The translations under genes were made by a program, and so were the position numbers. Shown here piece by piece: positions 19,206 to 29,122 of a stretch of 64,000 bases of DNA; the first letter of the stretch is position 1, and every line of letters begins with the position of its first letter. The stretch spans positions 52,978 to 116,977 of the forward strand of contig JANBRJ010000052.1 in the NCBI GenBank assembly GCA_027577595.1. Reading direction: 5' to 3'. The DNA comes from Coemansia sp. RSA 487. Taxonomy: Eukaryota; Kickxellomycota; Kickxellomycetes; Kickxellales; Kickxellaceae. The notes under the pieces are model-generated. The model was not told the origin of the DNA, did no database searches, and worked only from the letters and a program-made list of their open reading frames with translations.

Positions 19206-19476
19206 ATCCGAAACACAGGTGGTGGAAAGCCTTGCTGCAAGCTGTGCATCACTGAGAGCTGCATGCGGGAAGATTGTTCATGTGCGGCAGAGTGTGAAAA
19301 AGGATGCCGATCTCTGCGAGCCGTATTCTGCTGATCAGCCAATGTTTACAGTTTAGAGAGTCTATATAAACCACAGCTCTGCACACAAGCCAAACGGCAC
19401 TTTCCTCTTTCTTGCGCACCATTTCCAAACCGAGAACTCTTTGCACCTTTGCTTCCGACATTGCTCGAACACAACG

Positions 19477-20544
19477 ATGATTATTGACACGGCTCGCCCC
19501 AGCAACGTGGTGCGGGCGTTTGGGTTTGGGTGGCCAGACGTCCTGCGCATCCGCGGATCCGTGGTGTTTCTGACGCTGCCCGGCACACTGGTAATGACGG
19601 CGTACTCGGTGGGCATTGGGTTTCTGATCCAAAAGTACGAGTACCTTGCCATCCAGATGGCCGTGATGACGACTGTGTCGCTGGTGCTGTCGATGCTGCT
19701 GGTGTTCCGCACAAACTCGGCCTACGACCGCTACTGGGAGGGCCGCAAGACCTGGCAGGACATCAAGGTGACGTCGCGCAACCTCATCCGCTCTTTCTGG
19801 TGCTGTATTATGGAGCAGTCGGCCGACGACAGCGCGCGGAAGCGCCAGGCCCTGAAGGACATTGCCGCCTTTGTCATTTCAGTCAAGCACTATCTGCGCG
19901 GCGAAGACGGTATTGAGCAGGCCGACTATGACGGGCTGCTGTCTACTGAGTTCCGTGTTGCCTTTGCCACGCAGGGCGCTGGCTTTGGCTACGGCGCAAT
20001 TCCCCGCGCCAGCGACAGTGCTGCAGTGCAACAAGTGCGCGAGGGCTGGGAGCGCCCCGACCAGATTTCAATGCCGCACCTTCTTCTGTATGAGATTCAA
20101 AAGTTTGTGGAGAATGTGCAGGACAACCACCAGGTCCACCTGCAGTACTATGCGTCGATGCTGGCGGCCGTCACCACGCTCAGCACGCTGGTGGGCAACT
20201 GCGAGCGCATTCTGTCGACACCCATCCCGCTGGCCTACCGCATCCACCTGCGCCACGCGCTGTACCTGTATCTGCTGGTGCTGCCGTGGGCGCTGGGGTC
20301 TATGGGTCTGGCCAAGACCGTGGTCCTCCAGTTCGTCATCTCCTTCATGATGATCGGCATCGACTCGATCTCGCGCGAGATCCAGAACCCCTTTGGCTAC
20401 GACGCCAATGACCTGCCTCTGGACGCCTACTGCGACGCTGTGCTTACCGAGCTGTGCTACGCCCTGCAGCACCGGTCGCCCAAGGCGCTGCAGAGAGCCG
20501 AGAGCACGTTCTCCGGCTCCAGCGCCGACAAGACAAGCAAATAA
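19477..20544 (+). CDS. Bestrophin-family anion-channel-like membrane protein (UPF0187/YneE type)
   Basis: First ATG at 19477 (MIIDTARPSN); 355 residues. The early hydrophobic segment (SVVFLTLPGTLVMTAYSVGIGFL) and the family signature LVFRTNSAYDRYWEGRKTWQDIKVTSRNLIR (about residues 75-105) define the bestrophin/UPF0187 fold. C-terminal hydrophobic segments (LYLYLLVLPWALGSMGLA and VVLQFVISFMMIGIDSISREIQNPFG) include the conserved 'EIQNPFG.D.NDLPLD' motif near the end. Members form pentameric anion channels; the fungal proteins are poorly characterised. It starts 271 bp after the GGT-like gene on the same strand. Confidence 0.85.
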   Translation: MIIDTARPSNVVRAFGFGWPDVLRIRGSVVFLTLPGTLVMTAYSVGIGFLIQKYEYLAIQMAVMTTVSLVLSMLLVFRTNSAYDRYWEGRKTWQDIKVTSRNLIRSFWCCIMEQSADDSARKRQALKDIAAFVISVKHYLRGEDGIEQADYDGLLSTEFRVAFATQGAGFGYGAIPRASDSAAVQQVREGWERPDQISMPHLLLYEIQKFVENVQDNHQVHLQYYASMLAAVTTLSTLVGNCERILSTPIPLAYRIHLRHALYLYLLVLPWALGSMGLAKTVVLQFVISFMMIGIDSISREIQNPFGYDANDLPLDAYCDAVLTELCYALQHRSPKALQRAESTFSGSSADKTSK

Positions 20545-20745
20545 ATGACGCGAGGCGCATGCTCTCGCGCAAGGCGAGAGGGACACGCGCCGCGGTTTGT
20601 TTTGGGCATCGGCTGATTGTGCGGCGGCGGGTCAATGGATCTGGGGACAATGGAGCGCTGCGACGCCAACTGCCGTCGTGGCATAAACAGTCGCTGCTGT
20701 GTTCGTTGTCTGCCTCCCCCGCGGCTCCTGTCTCTTCTTTGCTAC

Positions 20746-21354
20746 ATGATTTCTTTCTCCGCCGCTTCGTGGCAGGCCTCCTCCGCCCACACGCTCTCTT
20801 CGCCAACCACCAGTTCCTTCTGCCCAATGTTGTCTAGCGGCATCAGCTCCCGCCTCCGGCAGCTCCAGCTCCAGCGCCAAAGCCAACGCGTCTCCGCCGA
20901 CGACTCGCAGCAGCCGCCGTCGTCGCCGTCGAAACCGCCTGTGCAAGAGTGTGCGTCTATAGGCCATGCGCGCCTTGCGCCTCGCGCCGAGTTCCCCGCT
21001 AGGAAGGGCCTTGCTGCCGACCTCATCAACAAGTTCAACCAGATGTCCTCGTTGCCTGCGTCTGCTACAGTCGGCCGCGCACCAGCTTCGGGTCCTCCCT
21101 CCCGCGGCGGCACCGCCCAGGCTTTGTTCTCGCCGCTCGAGCCCGCAGCCACTGATGTCGACAGTAGCAGCGTCTCTAGCCAGCCACTAGTTGCCGTCCA
21201 AGAGGGCCCGGTAGAACGACAGACAGCGTGCTCCTCGCAGTTCCTGACCGATGCAGAGCTGGACCGTGCCCTGCTCGAAATCCTTGAGTTTAGCCGGGAC
21301 ATGAACATCTGCTTGTTTGACGACGACACTGCTGCCGCCGATGCCAGGCCGTAG
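20746..21354 (+). CDS. Unrecognised small Ser/Pro/Gln-rich protein
   Basis: An open frame of GC-rich coding-like composition ends at 21354. The upstream part begins at a TTG; plausible ATGs are at 20746 (202 residues) or 20827 (175 residues, MLSSGISSRLRQLQ). The likely protein has an N-terminal Gln-rich helix, a short helical segment GLAADLINKFNQMSS in the middle, and a C-terminal acidic helix (FLTDAELDRALLEILEFSRD) followed by an acidic tail. No domain is recognised. The long frame in GC-rich DNA could be partly fortuitous, although the helix-forming C-terminus argues for a real protein. It lies between the bestrophin-like gene and ATG9, all on the same strand. Confidence 0.45.
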   Translation: MISFSAASWQASSAHTLSSPTTSSFCPMLSSGISSRLRQLQLQRQSQRVSADDSQQPPSSPSKPPVQECASIGHARLAPRAEFPARKGLAADLINKFNQMSSLPASATVGRAPASGPPSRGGTAQALFSPLEPAATDVDSSSVSSQPLVAVQEGPVERQTACSSQFLTDAELDRALLEILEFSRDMNICLFDDDTAAADARP

Positions 21355-21619
21355 CACATGGTTTGAGACGGCTGGGCGTGACGCATGATGGCATGCGCTT
21401 GTGCCTGTTGCATGTGCCTTTATCTGACTCGCCCTCGTCCTTTCTGCCTTTGCGCCTTTCTCTTTCGCTTTTCTACTCATTTTTTACTATATATCTGCTT
21501 TTCCCTCTGTCTTAATTAACTCCGCTTGGTTGCAATTTGCCTCGGTGCGAACTGTGCATTTCACCTCTACTACTCCGCGTGTATGAGTTTCCGGTGGTGC
21601 TCGGCCTTGTGTATCGACA

Positions 21620-24600
21620 ATGGATTCCCCAGACCACAACAACAGCAATACCAACAGCAATACCGACAGCAATGCCAACAACGCCAACGCCAACGCCAAC
21701 GCCAGCGCCAACACCAACACCAACAACGGGTCTGGCGATGTACCCAAGGACGGCTCCCGCTCTCCCTACCACCCTGCCACGCTCCGTGTGGCCTCCACGC
21801 CTTCGCCCCCCGAGAGCGAAGCTGAATTTAGGTTGCGAACCACATCTGTTGCCAGTGGCGGCGCGCGCACCCGTGGCCTCACCAGTGCTCTCAGCGGCCG
21901 CAGACAGAGGCACGATACCCCCCGCCTGTCGTCTCCGGAAGACGGGGCTCAATCACGACCCTACGCAAACCTTTACGACTCGCAGGCGTCCATAGATACG
22001 CCTGTGTTTAGTGACCGCCGCAGTGATGCACAGGAAATGGCGCCCTGGGCGTCGCCCCGACTCCATCCAGCCCAAAGACATGCATCCTCAAGGAAACAGC
22101 AGCAGCCTGGCCGCCGGAGCAGCCTGGATAACGACGCCGACTACGAGGACGAACTCCCCCCAGAGTCTCTCCTTATCGAGGTTCCTGAGCAGCACAGCCC
22201 TCCTGCCGCTACCACGCGCCAGCCCACAGTATCCTGGGACACGCCCAAGAGTCGCCCCCAGACACAAAGCACGTTTGGTGGCACCTATCAGCGACAGCAG
22301 CGCAGCAGTGGCCCAGCTGGGTTTGTTAGACGCGCAGCCCACGCTGTTCAAACACGCATCCAGGAGATCAGCAGCCAGGCGGCCGATGCGCCGCGGCTGG
22401 GCGTGCCGATGCCGCCGCCACGCCACCACAGCCACCACAACGGCTCTGAGGAGGCATTTGGCGACGGGCGGGTATTCTCAGTGGCCGATGTCGGCGCGTC
22501 TGCTGCGTGGACGCGCGGCGGGACGGGGAGGAGACGCCCACACGCGCGCGACGACGCAAGATTGAGCTACCGTGAGCGGGCGCTGCGGGCGTGGCGCGAC
22601 TCCAAGCACCAGGACGACTTCTTCTGCCGGGTATATGCATACTACGTTGGTAAGGGCGCCGTGGCGATGGTCCTGGCGCGCGCGCTGCAGCTGGCGACGC
22701 TGGCGTTTGTGGTGGTGCTGAGCACGTTTGTTGTTGGCTGCATCGACCACGCAAAGGTGCGCGAGCAGAAGTCGCTGTCGGCCGTCGTCATCCCGCAGTG
22801 CTCCAAGGGCTTCTCGTGGCCGGTGACGCTGTGTCTGTGGGCGTTCGCCGCCTTCTGGGTTGCACAGGCGGCGCGCACTGTGGCCGACGTGCCTGCCCTG
22901 CTGGAGATCCGCGCCTTCTTTGTCGAGGTGCTAGGTGTGTCGTCGGCTGACATTGCGACGGTTGCGTGGCACGAGGTTGTGGGTCGCATGGTGCGGCTGC
23001 GTACCGCCGAGATCCGCGAGTACCGGAACCTGACAAAGAGCCGCATCCTGGGCTACCGGCTAACAGCCGACGGCATTGTTAACCGTGTGATGCGCCGGGA
23101 GAACTACATGATAGCGCTGTTCAACCGCGACCTGCTGGACACACGCATTCCGCTTCTGGGGCGCCAGCAGATGCTGACCAAGGCACTGGAGTGGAATCTG
23201 TCGTTCTGCCTTTTGAACTACGTCTTTGACGAGCGCGGCCAGCTTCGCAAGCGCTTTCTGCGCGAGTCCAACCGCGCCATCCTCAGCGAGGGCCTGCGCC
23301 GCCGCTTCAAGTTCATGGCCGTCATTAACCTGATGTTTGCACCGTTCCTAGTTGTATTTCTCGTGCTGTACAGCTTCTTCAGGTACTTTGAGGAGCTCTA
23401 CCACGAACCCGGCGCCGTCATGTCGCGCGCCTTCACGCCCTACGCAAAATACAAGTTCCGCAACTTCAACGAGGTACCGCACTCGTTCCGCCGCCGCATC
23501 GGTGCCGCACAGCCCAAGGCAACACTGTACCTGAGCCAGTTCCGGAACGAGGCGCTGATCTCGCTGGCACGCTTTGTTGCGTTTGTCTCTGGGTCATTTA
23601 TGGCGCTTCTTCTTGCGCTCACTGTCGTCGACAACGAACTGAGCCTGGAGTTTGAGATTACCAGCCACCGCACTGTGCTGTTCTACATTGGCCTTTTCGG
23701 TGCCATCCTTGCCGGTGCGCGCGGCATGGTCCCATCCGATGACCAGGAGTATCTGCACCCAGCGTGGATCATCCGCGACGTGCTGGAGGATCTGCAGTAC
23801 ATGGAGCCCGAGTGGCGTGGCAAACTTGACTCCACTCGTGTCCGCCGCGACTTTGAGCGGCTGTTCACGCTTAAGCTGGCGATCTTTGCGCAGGAGCTGC
23901 TTGGCGTAGTCACGGCGCCCTTCATCATGCTCTTCTCACTGCCTGACTGCGCCGAGCACGTCATCGACTTCTTCCGCGACTTCACCGTCCACGCCGAGGG
24001 CCTGGGCTACGTGTGCAGCTTTGCGGCCTTTGACTTTGAGAAGCACGGCAATGTCCGGTTCTCAGCGCCCACACGCGCCGCTAACGAGCACATGGCGTCG
24101 CGGAACGGCAAGATGGAGCAGTCCTTCCTGGCCTTCAAGGCCGACTATCCTGAGTGGCAGCCGCGCAACCAGGCAGCATCCATCTATCTACAGCGCGCGC
24201 AGAATGCCCAGCACGATCTGTGGCGGATGGACAGCATTGGCCACGGAGCCGGCTGGCAGGACCGTCTGCTCCAGCAGCAACGCATGGCCGGTTCCGTTTT
24301 CCCCACTGGCGCAAGCCTGTATCATCCAAGACAACAACCACAGCCCGATCTTGGGGCAATTCCTTCTGCCGCCGTCTCGATCATGGCGCCTCTGCCTGAG
24401 CACCCCCCGACCTCAAGACCCACCACCACCACCACCGCCACCGCCGCCGCCACCACTGCACGCCCACCCGGCTCTGCTGAGCATCGTCAGGCAGGCTACA
24501 CCAGCAACAGCAATAACGGGGGTGGAAACACTGCTCGCTCGCAGTTTGCATTCCAGCCCCCCGGTTTCAACAACCTCCCCCAGCAACAACAGCAACAGCT

Positions 24601-24871
24601 GCAAAGCATGGCGTCGCAGGCAATGCTTCCGTTCGGCCCAACTCTACAGGGCACAACAGGTGGCAAAGGTAAGCGGCCAGAAGATCAGAATGAAGATACT
24701 GGTGCACCCACAGAGCGTCTTGCATTATCTTCGCTGCCGCTTGTTGCGTCGAGGGAAATGGACGGCTATACCTCGCCAGACAGTACCACCACGCCGTTTG
24801 GAAGAGCTGCACCGGCGCAGGCTGGAATATTCTCCATTATAAACCAGCTGTACGACCAGCGAGGCCCGTAG
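21620..24871 (+). CDS. ATG9: Autophagy-related protein 9 (Atg9), lipid scramblase
   Basis: 1083 residues in a single exon from the ATG at 21620. A disordered N-terminal ~310 residues opens with an Asn/Ala/Thr low-complexity tract. The conserved Atg9 core (about 310-810) follows: the first TM pair, WHEVVGRMVRL, the RENYMIALFN motif, LEWNLSFCLLNYVFDE, the FEELYHEPG..MSRAFTPYAKYKFRNFNEVPH block, and VPSDDQEYLHPAWIIRDVLEDLQYMEPEWRGKLDS. The Gln/Pro/Thr-rich C-tail contains Thr/Ala and Gln runs. Atg9 is the integral-membrane autophagy factor on Golgi-derived vesicles that scrambles lipids during phagophore growth. The core is intact; the tails are longer than in yeast. Confidence 0.95.
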   Translation: MDSPDHNNSNTNSNTDSNANNANANANASANTNTNNGSGDVPKDGSRSPYHPATLRVASTPSPPESEAEFRLRTTSVASGGARTRGLTSALSGRRQRHDTPRLSSPEDGAQSRPYANLYDSQASIDTPVFSDRRSDAQEMAPWASPRLHPAQRHASSRKQQQPGRRSSLDNDADYEDELPPESLLIEVPEQHSPPAATTRQPTVSWDTPKSRPQTQSTFGGTYQRQQRSSGPAGFVRRAAHAVQTRIQEISSQAADAPRLGVPMPPPRHHSHHNGSEEAFGDGRVFSVADVGASAAWTRGGTGRRRPHARDDARLSYRERALRAWRDSKHQDDFFCRVYAYYVGKGAVAMVLARALQLATLAFVVVLSTFVVGCIDHAKVREQKSLSAVVIPQCSKGFSWPVTLCLWAFAAFWVAQAARTVADVPALLEIRAFFVEVLGVSSADIATVAWHEVVGRMVRLRTAEIREYRNLTKSRILGYRLTADGIVNRVMRRENYMIALFNRDLLDTRIPLLGRQQMLTKALEWNLSFCLLNYVFDERGQLRKRFLRESNRAILSEGLRRRFKFMAVINLMFAPFLVVFLVLYSFFRYFEELYHEPGAVMSRAFTPYAKYKFRNFNEVPHSFRRRIGAAQPKATLYLSQFRNEALISLARFVAFVSGSFMALLLALTVVDNELSLEFEITSHRTVLFYIGLFGAILAGARGMVPSDDQEYLHPAWIIRDVLEDLQYMEPEWRGKLDSTRVRRDFERLFTLKLAIFAQELLGVVTAPFIMLFSLPDCAEHVIDFFRDFTVHAEGLGYVCSFAAFDFEKHGNVRFSAPTRAANEHMASRNGKMEQSFLAFKADYPEWQPRNQAASIYLQRAQNAQHDLWRMDSIGHGAGWQDRLLQQQRMAGSVFPTGASLYHPRQQPQPDLGAIPSAAVSIMAPLPEHPPTSRPTTTTTATAAATTARPPGSAEHRQAGYTSNSNNGGGNTARSQFAFQPPGFNNLPQQQQQQLQSMASQAMLPFGPTLQGTTGGKGKRPEDQNEDTGAPTERLALSSLPLVASREMDGYTSPDSTTTPFGRAAPAQAGIFSIINQLYDQRGP
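21630..21735 (+). repeat. AAC/ACC-type trinucleotide repeat coding Asn/Ala/Thr tract in ATG9
   Basis: An interrupted run of CAACA/CCAAC triplets encodes alternating Asn, Ser, Ala and Thr just after the ATG9 start. Such tracts tend to vary in length between strains. Confidence 0.7.
24420..24465 (+). repeat. ACC/GCC triplet repeat coding Thr/Ala tract in ATG9 C-tail
   Basis: Consecutive ACC then GCC codons encode a Thr-run followed by an Ala/Thr run. A short CAA/CAG (Gln) repeat lies nearby at about 24580-24600. Both are in the disordered C-terminal tail. Confidence 0.7.
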
Positions 24872-25051
24872 CGCCTATGTCGAGTGGCTCTTTCTCCGAC
24901 ATTTGTTGGCCATCGCACCTTGCGTCTCTGGCGACGGCCCCTCTCTACAAGTCGAAGCCTGTAGCACATGTATTTTTTAAACATATTGTGTAATTTAATT
25001 GTATTAGGATAACCACCAACATGTAAAAGGGCAAGCTCCAGAGAGCCAGAC

Positions 25052-26426
25052 TCAAACGTGAAGCGCAGCCTTGAGCTCCTTCTCGCGCTGTTCAGCCTCT
25101 GCTTCTGCTAGGGCTTTCTTTGCCTTGCGAGCTTGGCGCGCAATGTACACATGGCGGTTCTCGATGATGCGCTCGATGATGGCGGTGGTGGTCAGATCCA
25201 GACGTGGGTGCTGAACCTCGTGGTAGATGCCCTTTGTCTTTGGCAGCGCGTACGGATCGGTGCCATCGATGTCCAGCGGCTGGTCGCTTGCGCCATGCAC
25301 TACTGCGTCGACGTGGTAGACGTCCTCCAGCACGTCTTTCGTCACGCTGTAGGGCGCACCAATGATGACCTCATCGACATAGCGGCACTGGAGCACACCC
25401 AGAACACGCTCCTGCAGATTCATCACAGGGAAGTTGCCGCCCTTGACGGAGTTGACTGCCTGGTCGTCATGCACGCCCACAAGGAGATAGTCGCCCAGCT
25501 CGCGCGCCTTCTTGAAGAACTCGATGTGGCCAGTGTGGAACAGATCAAACGCCCCGTCCACATACACCACTCGGTCGCCGGGCTTCGGGTCGCGTCCCGA
25601 CGAGAATTGAATGATCTTCTTCGATGTCGACAAGTAGTGGGCGATACCGATCATGCCGCCCGCTGCCCTCGAGCCCTGTGAGAAGTCCGCCACGGCAGTC
25701 TCGTCGACGCCCTGAATCGGCGATTTCCCAGACCGCGGACCGCGGATGTGGTGGTCGCGTGAGACAAGCAGCATGCGCCCAACCAACTCCGTCGTTGAGA
25801 TGCCGACGGTGCGCCTGCACTCCTTGTACCGTCCAGCGTCCTTGACCAGCTGGTAGCAGTCTGTGCCGTCGGCCGCCGTGGTGATGTCGTCACCATGCAC
25901 CACAAAGTCGATGTCGTATGTGTCAAGCATCTCCAGCGTCGTCACATACGGTGCATCCTTGACCACCTGGTCCACCCACTTGCACGCAGCCACCGCCGCA
26001 TAGCGCTCGTCTTCCTTCATCACGCACGGGCCTTTGTTGCTTTCCACCTCGGCATCCGAGTGCACCCCGACAACCAGGTAATCGCCCATCGCCCTTGCCT
26101 ACAGTCGACAACAGAAAAAAAGCCAGCCATAAATAATCAGAGTCCGATTAGAGACCAGTTCCAAACCATACACCCATTGCAGAGCTTTCTTTCAATACGT
26201 TACCTGGCGCAAGGCGTTAGCGTGGCCAAAATGCATCATGTCAAAGCACCCGTCGACCCAGACACTATAGAAGGAGGAGGAGGTAGATAAAGAGGTGCTC
26301 ACAAGAGCGCTGCAGTTAGAACTGTGGGACAGGTAGAATTCACTTTGGGCACAGACGGCGAATTAAAACACGACCTTACCGGATGGGCTTGCGACCAGCG
26401 CTTGAATTTGTGTTTGTGTCTGCCAT
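25052..26426 (-). CDS. ECT1: CTP:phosphoethanolamine cytidylyltransferase, three exons
   Basis: Minus-strand exons: 26426-26380 (MADTNTNSSAGRKPI plus 2 nt), 26264-26204 (61 nt) and 26098-25052. The introns of 115 and 105 nt start GTAAGG and GTAACG and end TATAG and TGTAG. The joined protein is 384 residues, close to human PCYT2 (389). Two cytidylyltransferase folds are present: the first with VDGCFDMMHFGHANAL (variant HFGH) spanning exon 2, and RTVGISTTELVGRML; the second with YVDGAFDLFHTGHIEFFKKA (HTGH). It makes CDP-ethanolamine in the Kennedy pathway for phosphatidylethanolamine, the lipid conjugated to Atg8. Exon 2 contains only the first CTP-binding motif. Confidence 0.93.
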
Positions 26427-26656
26427 TGTCTTCTTGCTTTGACAAGTGGGCAATATGGCTCTTTCCAACGCTGAAAGTATACAGAACGTAGCAGGTGTCC
26501 TATACCGTGGTTGCTCCTCAATGGGAAAGAGTCGAGTTAAATAGAGTAGAGAAAAGGATGCTGAAAAGGCAAAGAAACGAATGAAAGAAAAAGAAAAGCA
26601 GTCCACCAACCCCAGAATTTCACTTTTATCGTTCAGCAAAAGTCAACAGGAACTAG

Positions 26657-26849
26657 CAGTAAAAAAATTCAATGCAACTAGTTTTGCAAAATGCTGCATT
26701 GGAAATTCAAATGGAGGAAAGCTGTTCGTCATCAGCAAATGGTCGATCAACGTGGTCAAACGCTATGGCTAAAGATGTATACGCGTCGAATGGTGAAGGG
26801 TTTACGGCGGCAATAATGCATTTTGCGCTCCAAGAAAAAGCCGTTTGCG
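26657..26849 (+). repeat. Left inverted-repeat arm of the mobile island
   Basis: It contains CAGTA (26657), a palindromic TTTTGCAAAA (26682-26691) flanked by CAATGCA/TGCATTG arms (26670-26676 and 26695-26701), and a 77-bp block (26773-26849) matching the reverse complement of 31473-31549. About 70 bp between the TTTTGCAAAAT motif and the 77-bp block are absent from the right arm. All ten mismatches in the 77-bp block are transitions. Confidence 0.7.
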
Positions 26850-27047
26850 CGGGCGTGGCATATGCGTCAGTGCAAAACAGGAGAGCACACGAGAAAGCAC
26901 AAATGATTAGTACTGTTGTCTAGAAGCATTCACAGATGTTTATCTCTTCAGCTCTCATTCGAGCACCTACCTGCAAAAGGGACAGTATCCAATCCTAGAA
27001 CTAGGATCTGCCGCGGCTATAACCTTAGCTGAATTTCATGGTGGTCG
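26850..27047 (-). ncRNA. Candidate Fanzor guide-RNA (fRNA/omega-RNA) region downstream of the Fanzor stop
   Basis: In characterised TnpB and Fanzor systems the guide RNA is transcribed from the 3' end of the nuclease gene to the element end. Here that is the minus-strand stretch between the Fanzor stop (27048) and the left repeat arm. It contains a perfect hairpin ATCCTAG-AA-CTAGGAT (26992-27007) and a CCGCGG palindrome (27011-27016). The location and hairpin are seen; the RNA itself is inferred. Confidence 0.3.
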
Positions 27048-29122
27048 TTATTTGTCTGTCCTCGCCGTCTTCCTTTTCTTCCTGGGCTGCTGTTCATCGG
27101 TGGTAGCAACGGCTGCAGGCTGACTGCGACAGAAGCGCTCTGGAGCCTCAGCGTGATCGCGAAGGCTATGGAAAATATGCCTGAAGTTGAGAACGGCGGC
27201 AAGATCTCGGTTGTACATGCGTGAACGAGGAACCAAAACACCATCCACTTCCACGGGCCCCATACATAGTTCGTTGGTGCACTTAAGGAGGCCGTGGCAG
27301 AGGACTTCTTTCATCTTCTCTCGTTGGTAGGGGCGGGGGTTGGGCACTTTCAGGAACTTCTTGAGAGTGCCGGTGAGGCAGTTCGGGCAAGCCTTTGACG
27401 TTCTGAATTCGTCAATAAGATAGACTCGGCACCCTTTCTTCCTCAGCATTCGTCGAAATCCGACCCCCGTATAGGCTCATGGTAGCGAGTCATTGGCGCA
27501 CTCCAGTTGCCTAAGATCACAGTAGGTTTTTCATCGTCGCAGGTCACCCGAATCCTCTTTGCTAGCCGCTCATCGGCTTGTTGCTGCTTGATGTGGGCCG
27601 ATTGCCGAAGCTTGCGATGAATTGGCTGAGGGTTGTTCCGATTCTTGCTGGTGATCATGGTGTTCGTGTAGAATTCACTCAGCACTGGCCAAACAGCAGC
27701 ACGCGTCCTGACATATTGCTCATATTTGCCTGGCAATATCGATGTGCACGAAAAAGCAGCCAATCTAGCCTCGGCAGCCTTGATCTCGTTGCTGTCTGGA
27801 TGCTCTTTCTTGACCTTTTCCCTGAGCTTGCGGTAGCGGGTTGTCCAAGTTTCTTTAGCCTTCTGGCTCCGTGTGTATCGGAAAAGAGCTTTCTCCTCGG
27901 AGGTACTTTCATCCGTCATGCCAAAGATAATGTCCTGGCGACCTGGATCCATGAAAATTGGATTTTTCATGCTGGCCAGCTGCTCTGGCGAAAGCTCGTG
28001 GATATATGTGAACTCGCCCGGCTTCTTTTCTCCTGGCTTTTCTCGCTTCCTGGGCTTCTTGGGCTGGTCCTCCGGCAGTGAGCCAGTAGCCGTGTTCTCA
28101 GCTGGAGCCGTCAGCCCATTTCCGCTGGTCTCAATGACAGCATTTGTTTCAGTACCCCTTTTCTTCGCTTTCCAGCTGCTTTTTTCTTTAGCCTTTGCAG
28201 TCTTTTTGAGCACTGACACCGACACACCATCAGTCTGTATTGTGCCATAGAATCTGAAGCCGTTTCTTGTCCGTAGCACCCTCGATTTTTCGTTGAGAAA
28301 TTTATACCAATATATTTCAATGGGAAATTTCGCGTTATAGCTCCAGCCCATTATGCTTTTACATAATACAGTGGCGTCAATTTCGATGTGCATCGGCACA
28401 AACGACTTCCGCAACGGGAAACACTGGAAAGATCTGTGGTCGTTGTCATATGCTATCAACACAGGTTCAAGCATGTCCCCAATGTTCTTGCCACCAACAG
28501 TGGTAATTGGAAGAACAGTGTTGCGGTGCTTTATTGCCTTTTTCAACTCTAGTCCGGGTTCCCAAATCTGGTCTTCATATGCTTTCTTTATCTCATCCGC
28601 TGTTCTGCCCTTCATTGCCTCCTCGAGATCCCTCTTGCGCTCTCGAGTTTTCAGCAGAACATTTACTGCACGCCGAAGATACTGACCAAACTTGGTCTGT
28701 ATATTATTCACGTATGCAGTGTAAATTCTTGCTGCCTCGAACTGTGCTGTCTGGTTTGGGTTGGCTATATCAAACTCTGTGATGCCAGCAGCCTCCTTGT
28801 ACGCATCCAGGTGCTTGCGTATGACCCTCCTGTACTCCTGGATTTCAGCCTTGACATTCGGCCTGGCTTTCCGCTTGGTGAGGTGCAGGAATACCTCACC
28901 AAAAAACCTCTTTTCCAGGTACACAGAGGGATCGAACTGCTTGTGAGTAGCCAGCTCATGGACAAATATCCACCGAGCCAGCCCATACATGTGTGCAGAG
29001 GCTGTGCTGGCCACTATGACATAGTCGTTTACCTTGGTAATGTCATTTCTATCATTCACCAAAGATTTTAGGGGACACTTTATAACGCGTGTCCCTGTAT
29101 CTGATATATCCTCATTGTCCAT
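27048..29122 (-). pseudogene. Fanzor RNA-guided nuclease (eukaryotic TnpB relative), interrupted by one frameshift
   Basis: Part 1 runs from the ATG at 29122 to 27443 (559 codons); part 2 lies in another frame, 27449-27048 or slightly upstream. Part 1 holds the N-terminal recognition region, a Lys-rich linker and RuvC-I with Asp392 (FMDPGRQDIIFGM). Part 2 holds the Fanzor-type glutamate in VYLIDEFRTSK, a CPNC...CHGLLKCTNELC zinc ribbon, the RuvC-III Asp in YNRDLAAVLN, and a terminal nuclear localisation signal (PRKKRKT). The frames overlap at a C5 run (27464-27468; G5 on the coding strand), where the missing base most simply lies. All catalytic residues are therefore present but split. A sequencing error, a real inactivating indel, or programmed frameshifting could each explain it. 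No GT-AG intron joins the frames without removing conserved sequence. Confidence 0.85.

Noticed and set aside
9235-26426. A biosynthetic gene cluster linking GGT, bestrophin, ATG9 and ECT1
   Set aside because: The genes belong to unrelated housekeeping pathways with no shared pathway enzymes; adjacency is not evidence of a cluster here.
26672-26923. 83-codon open frame over the left inverted-repeat arm
   Set aside because: It is homologous at DNA level to the right arm, where this strand is not open over the same length; better explained as transposon end.
27440-27520. A GT-AG intron joining the two Fanzor frames
   Set aside because: A possible acceptor (ATGAG) exists at 27476, but any nearby donor would remove the conserved segment before the zinc ribbon, and it does not match the TGTAG/TATAG acceptor rule seen in this genome.
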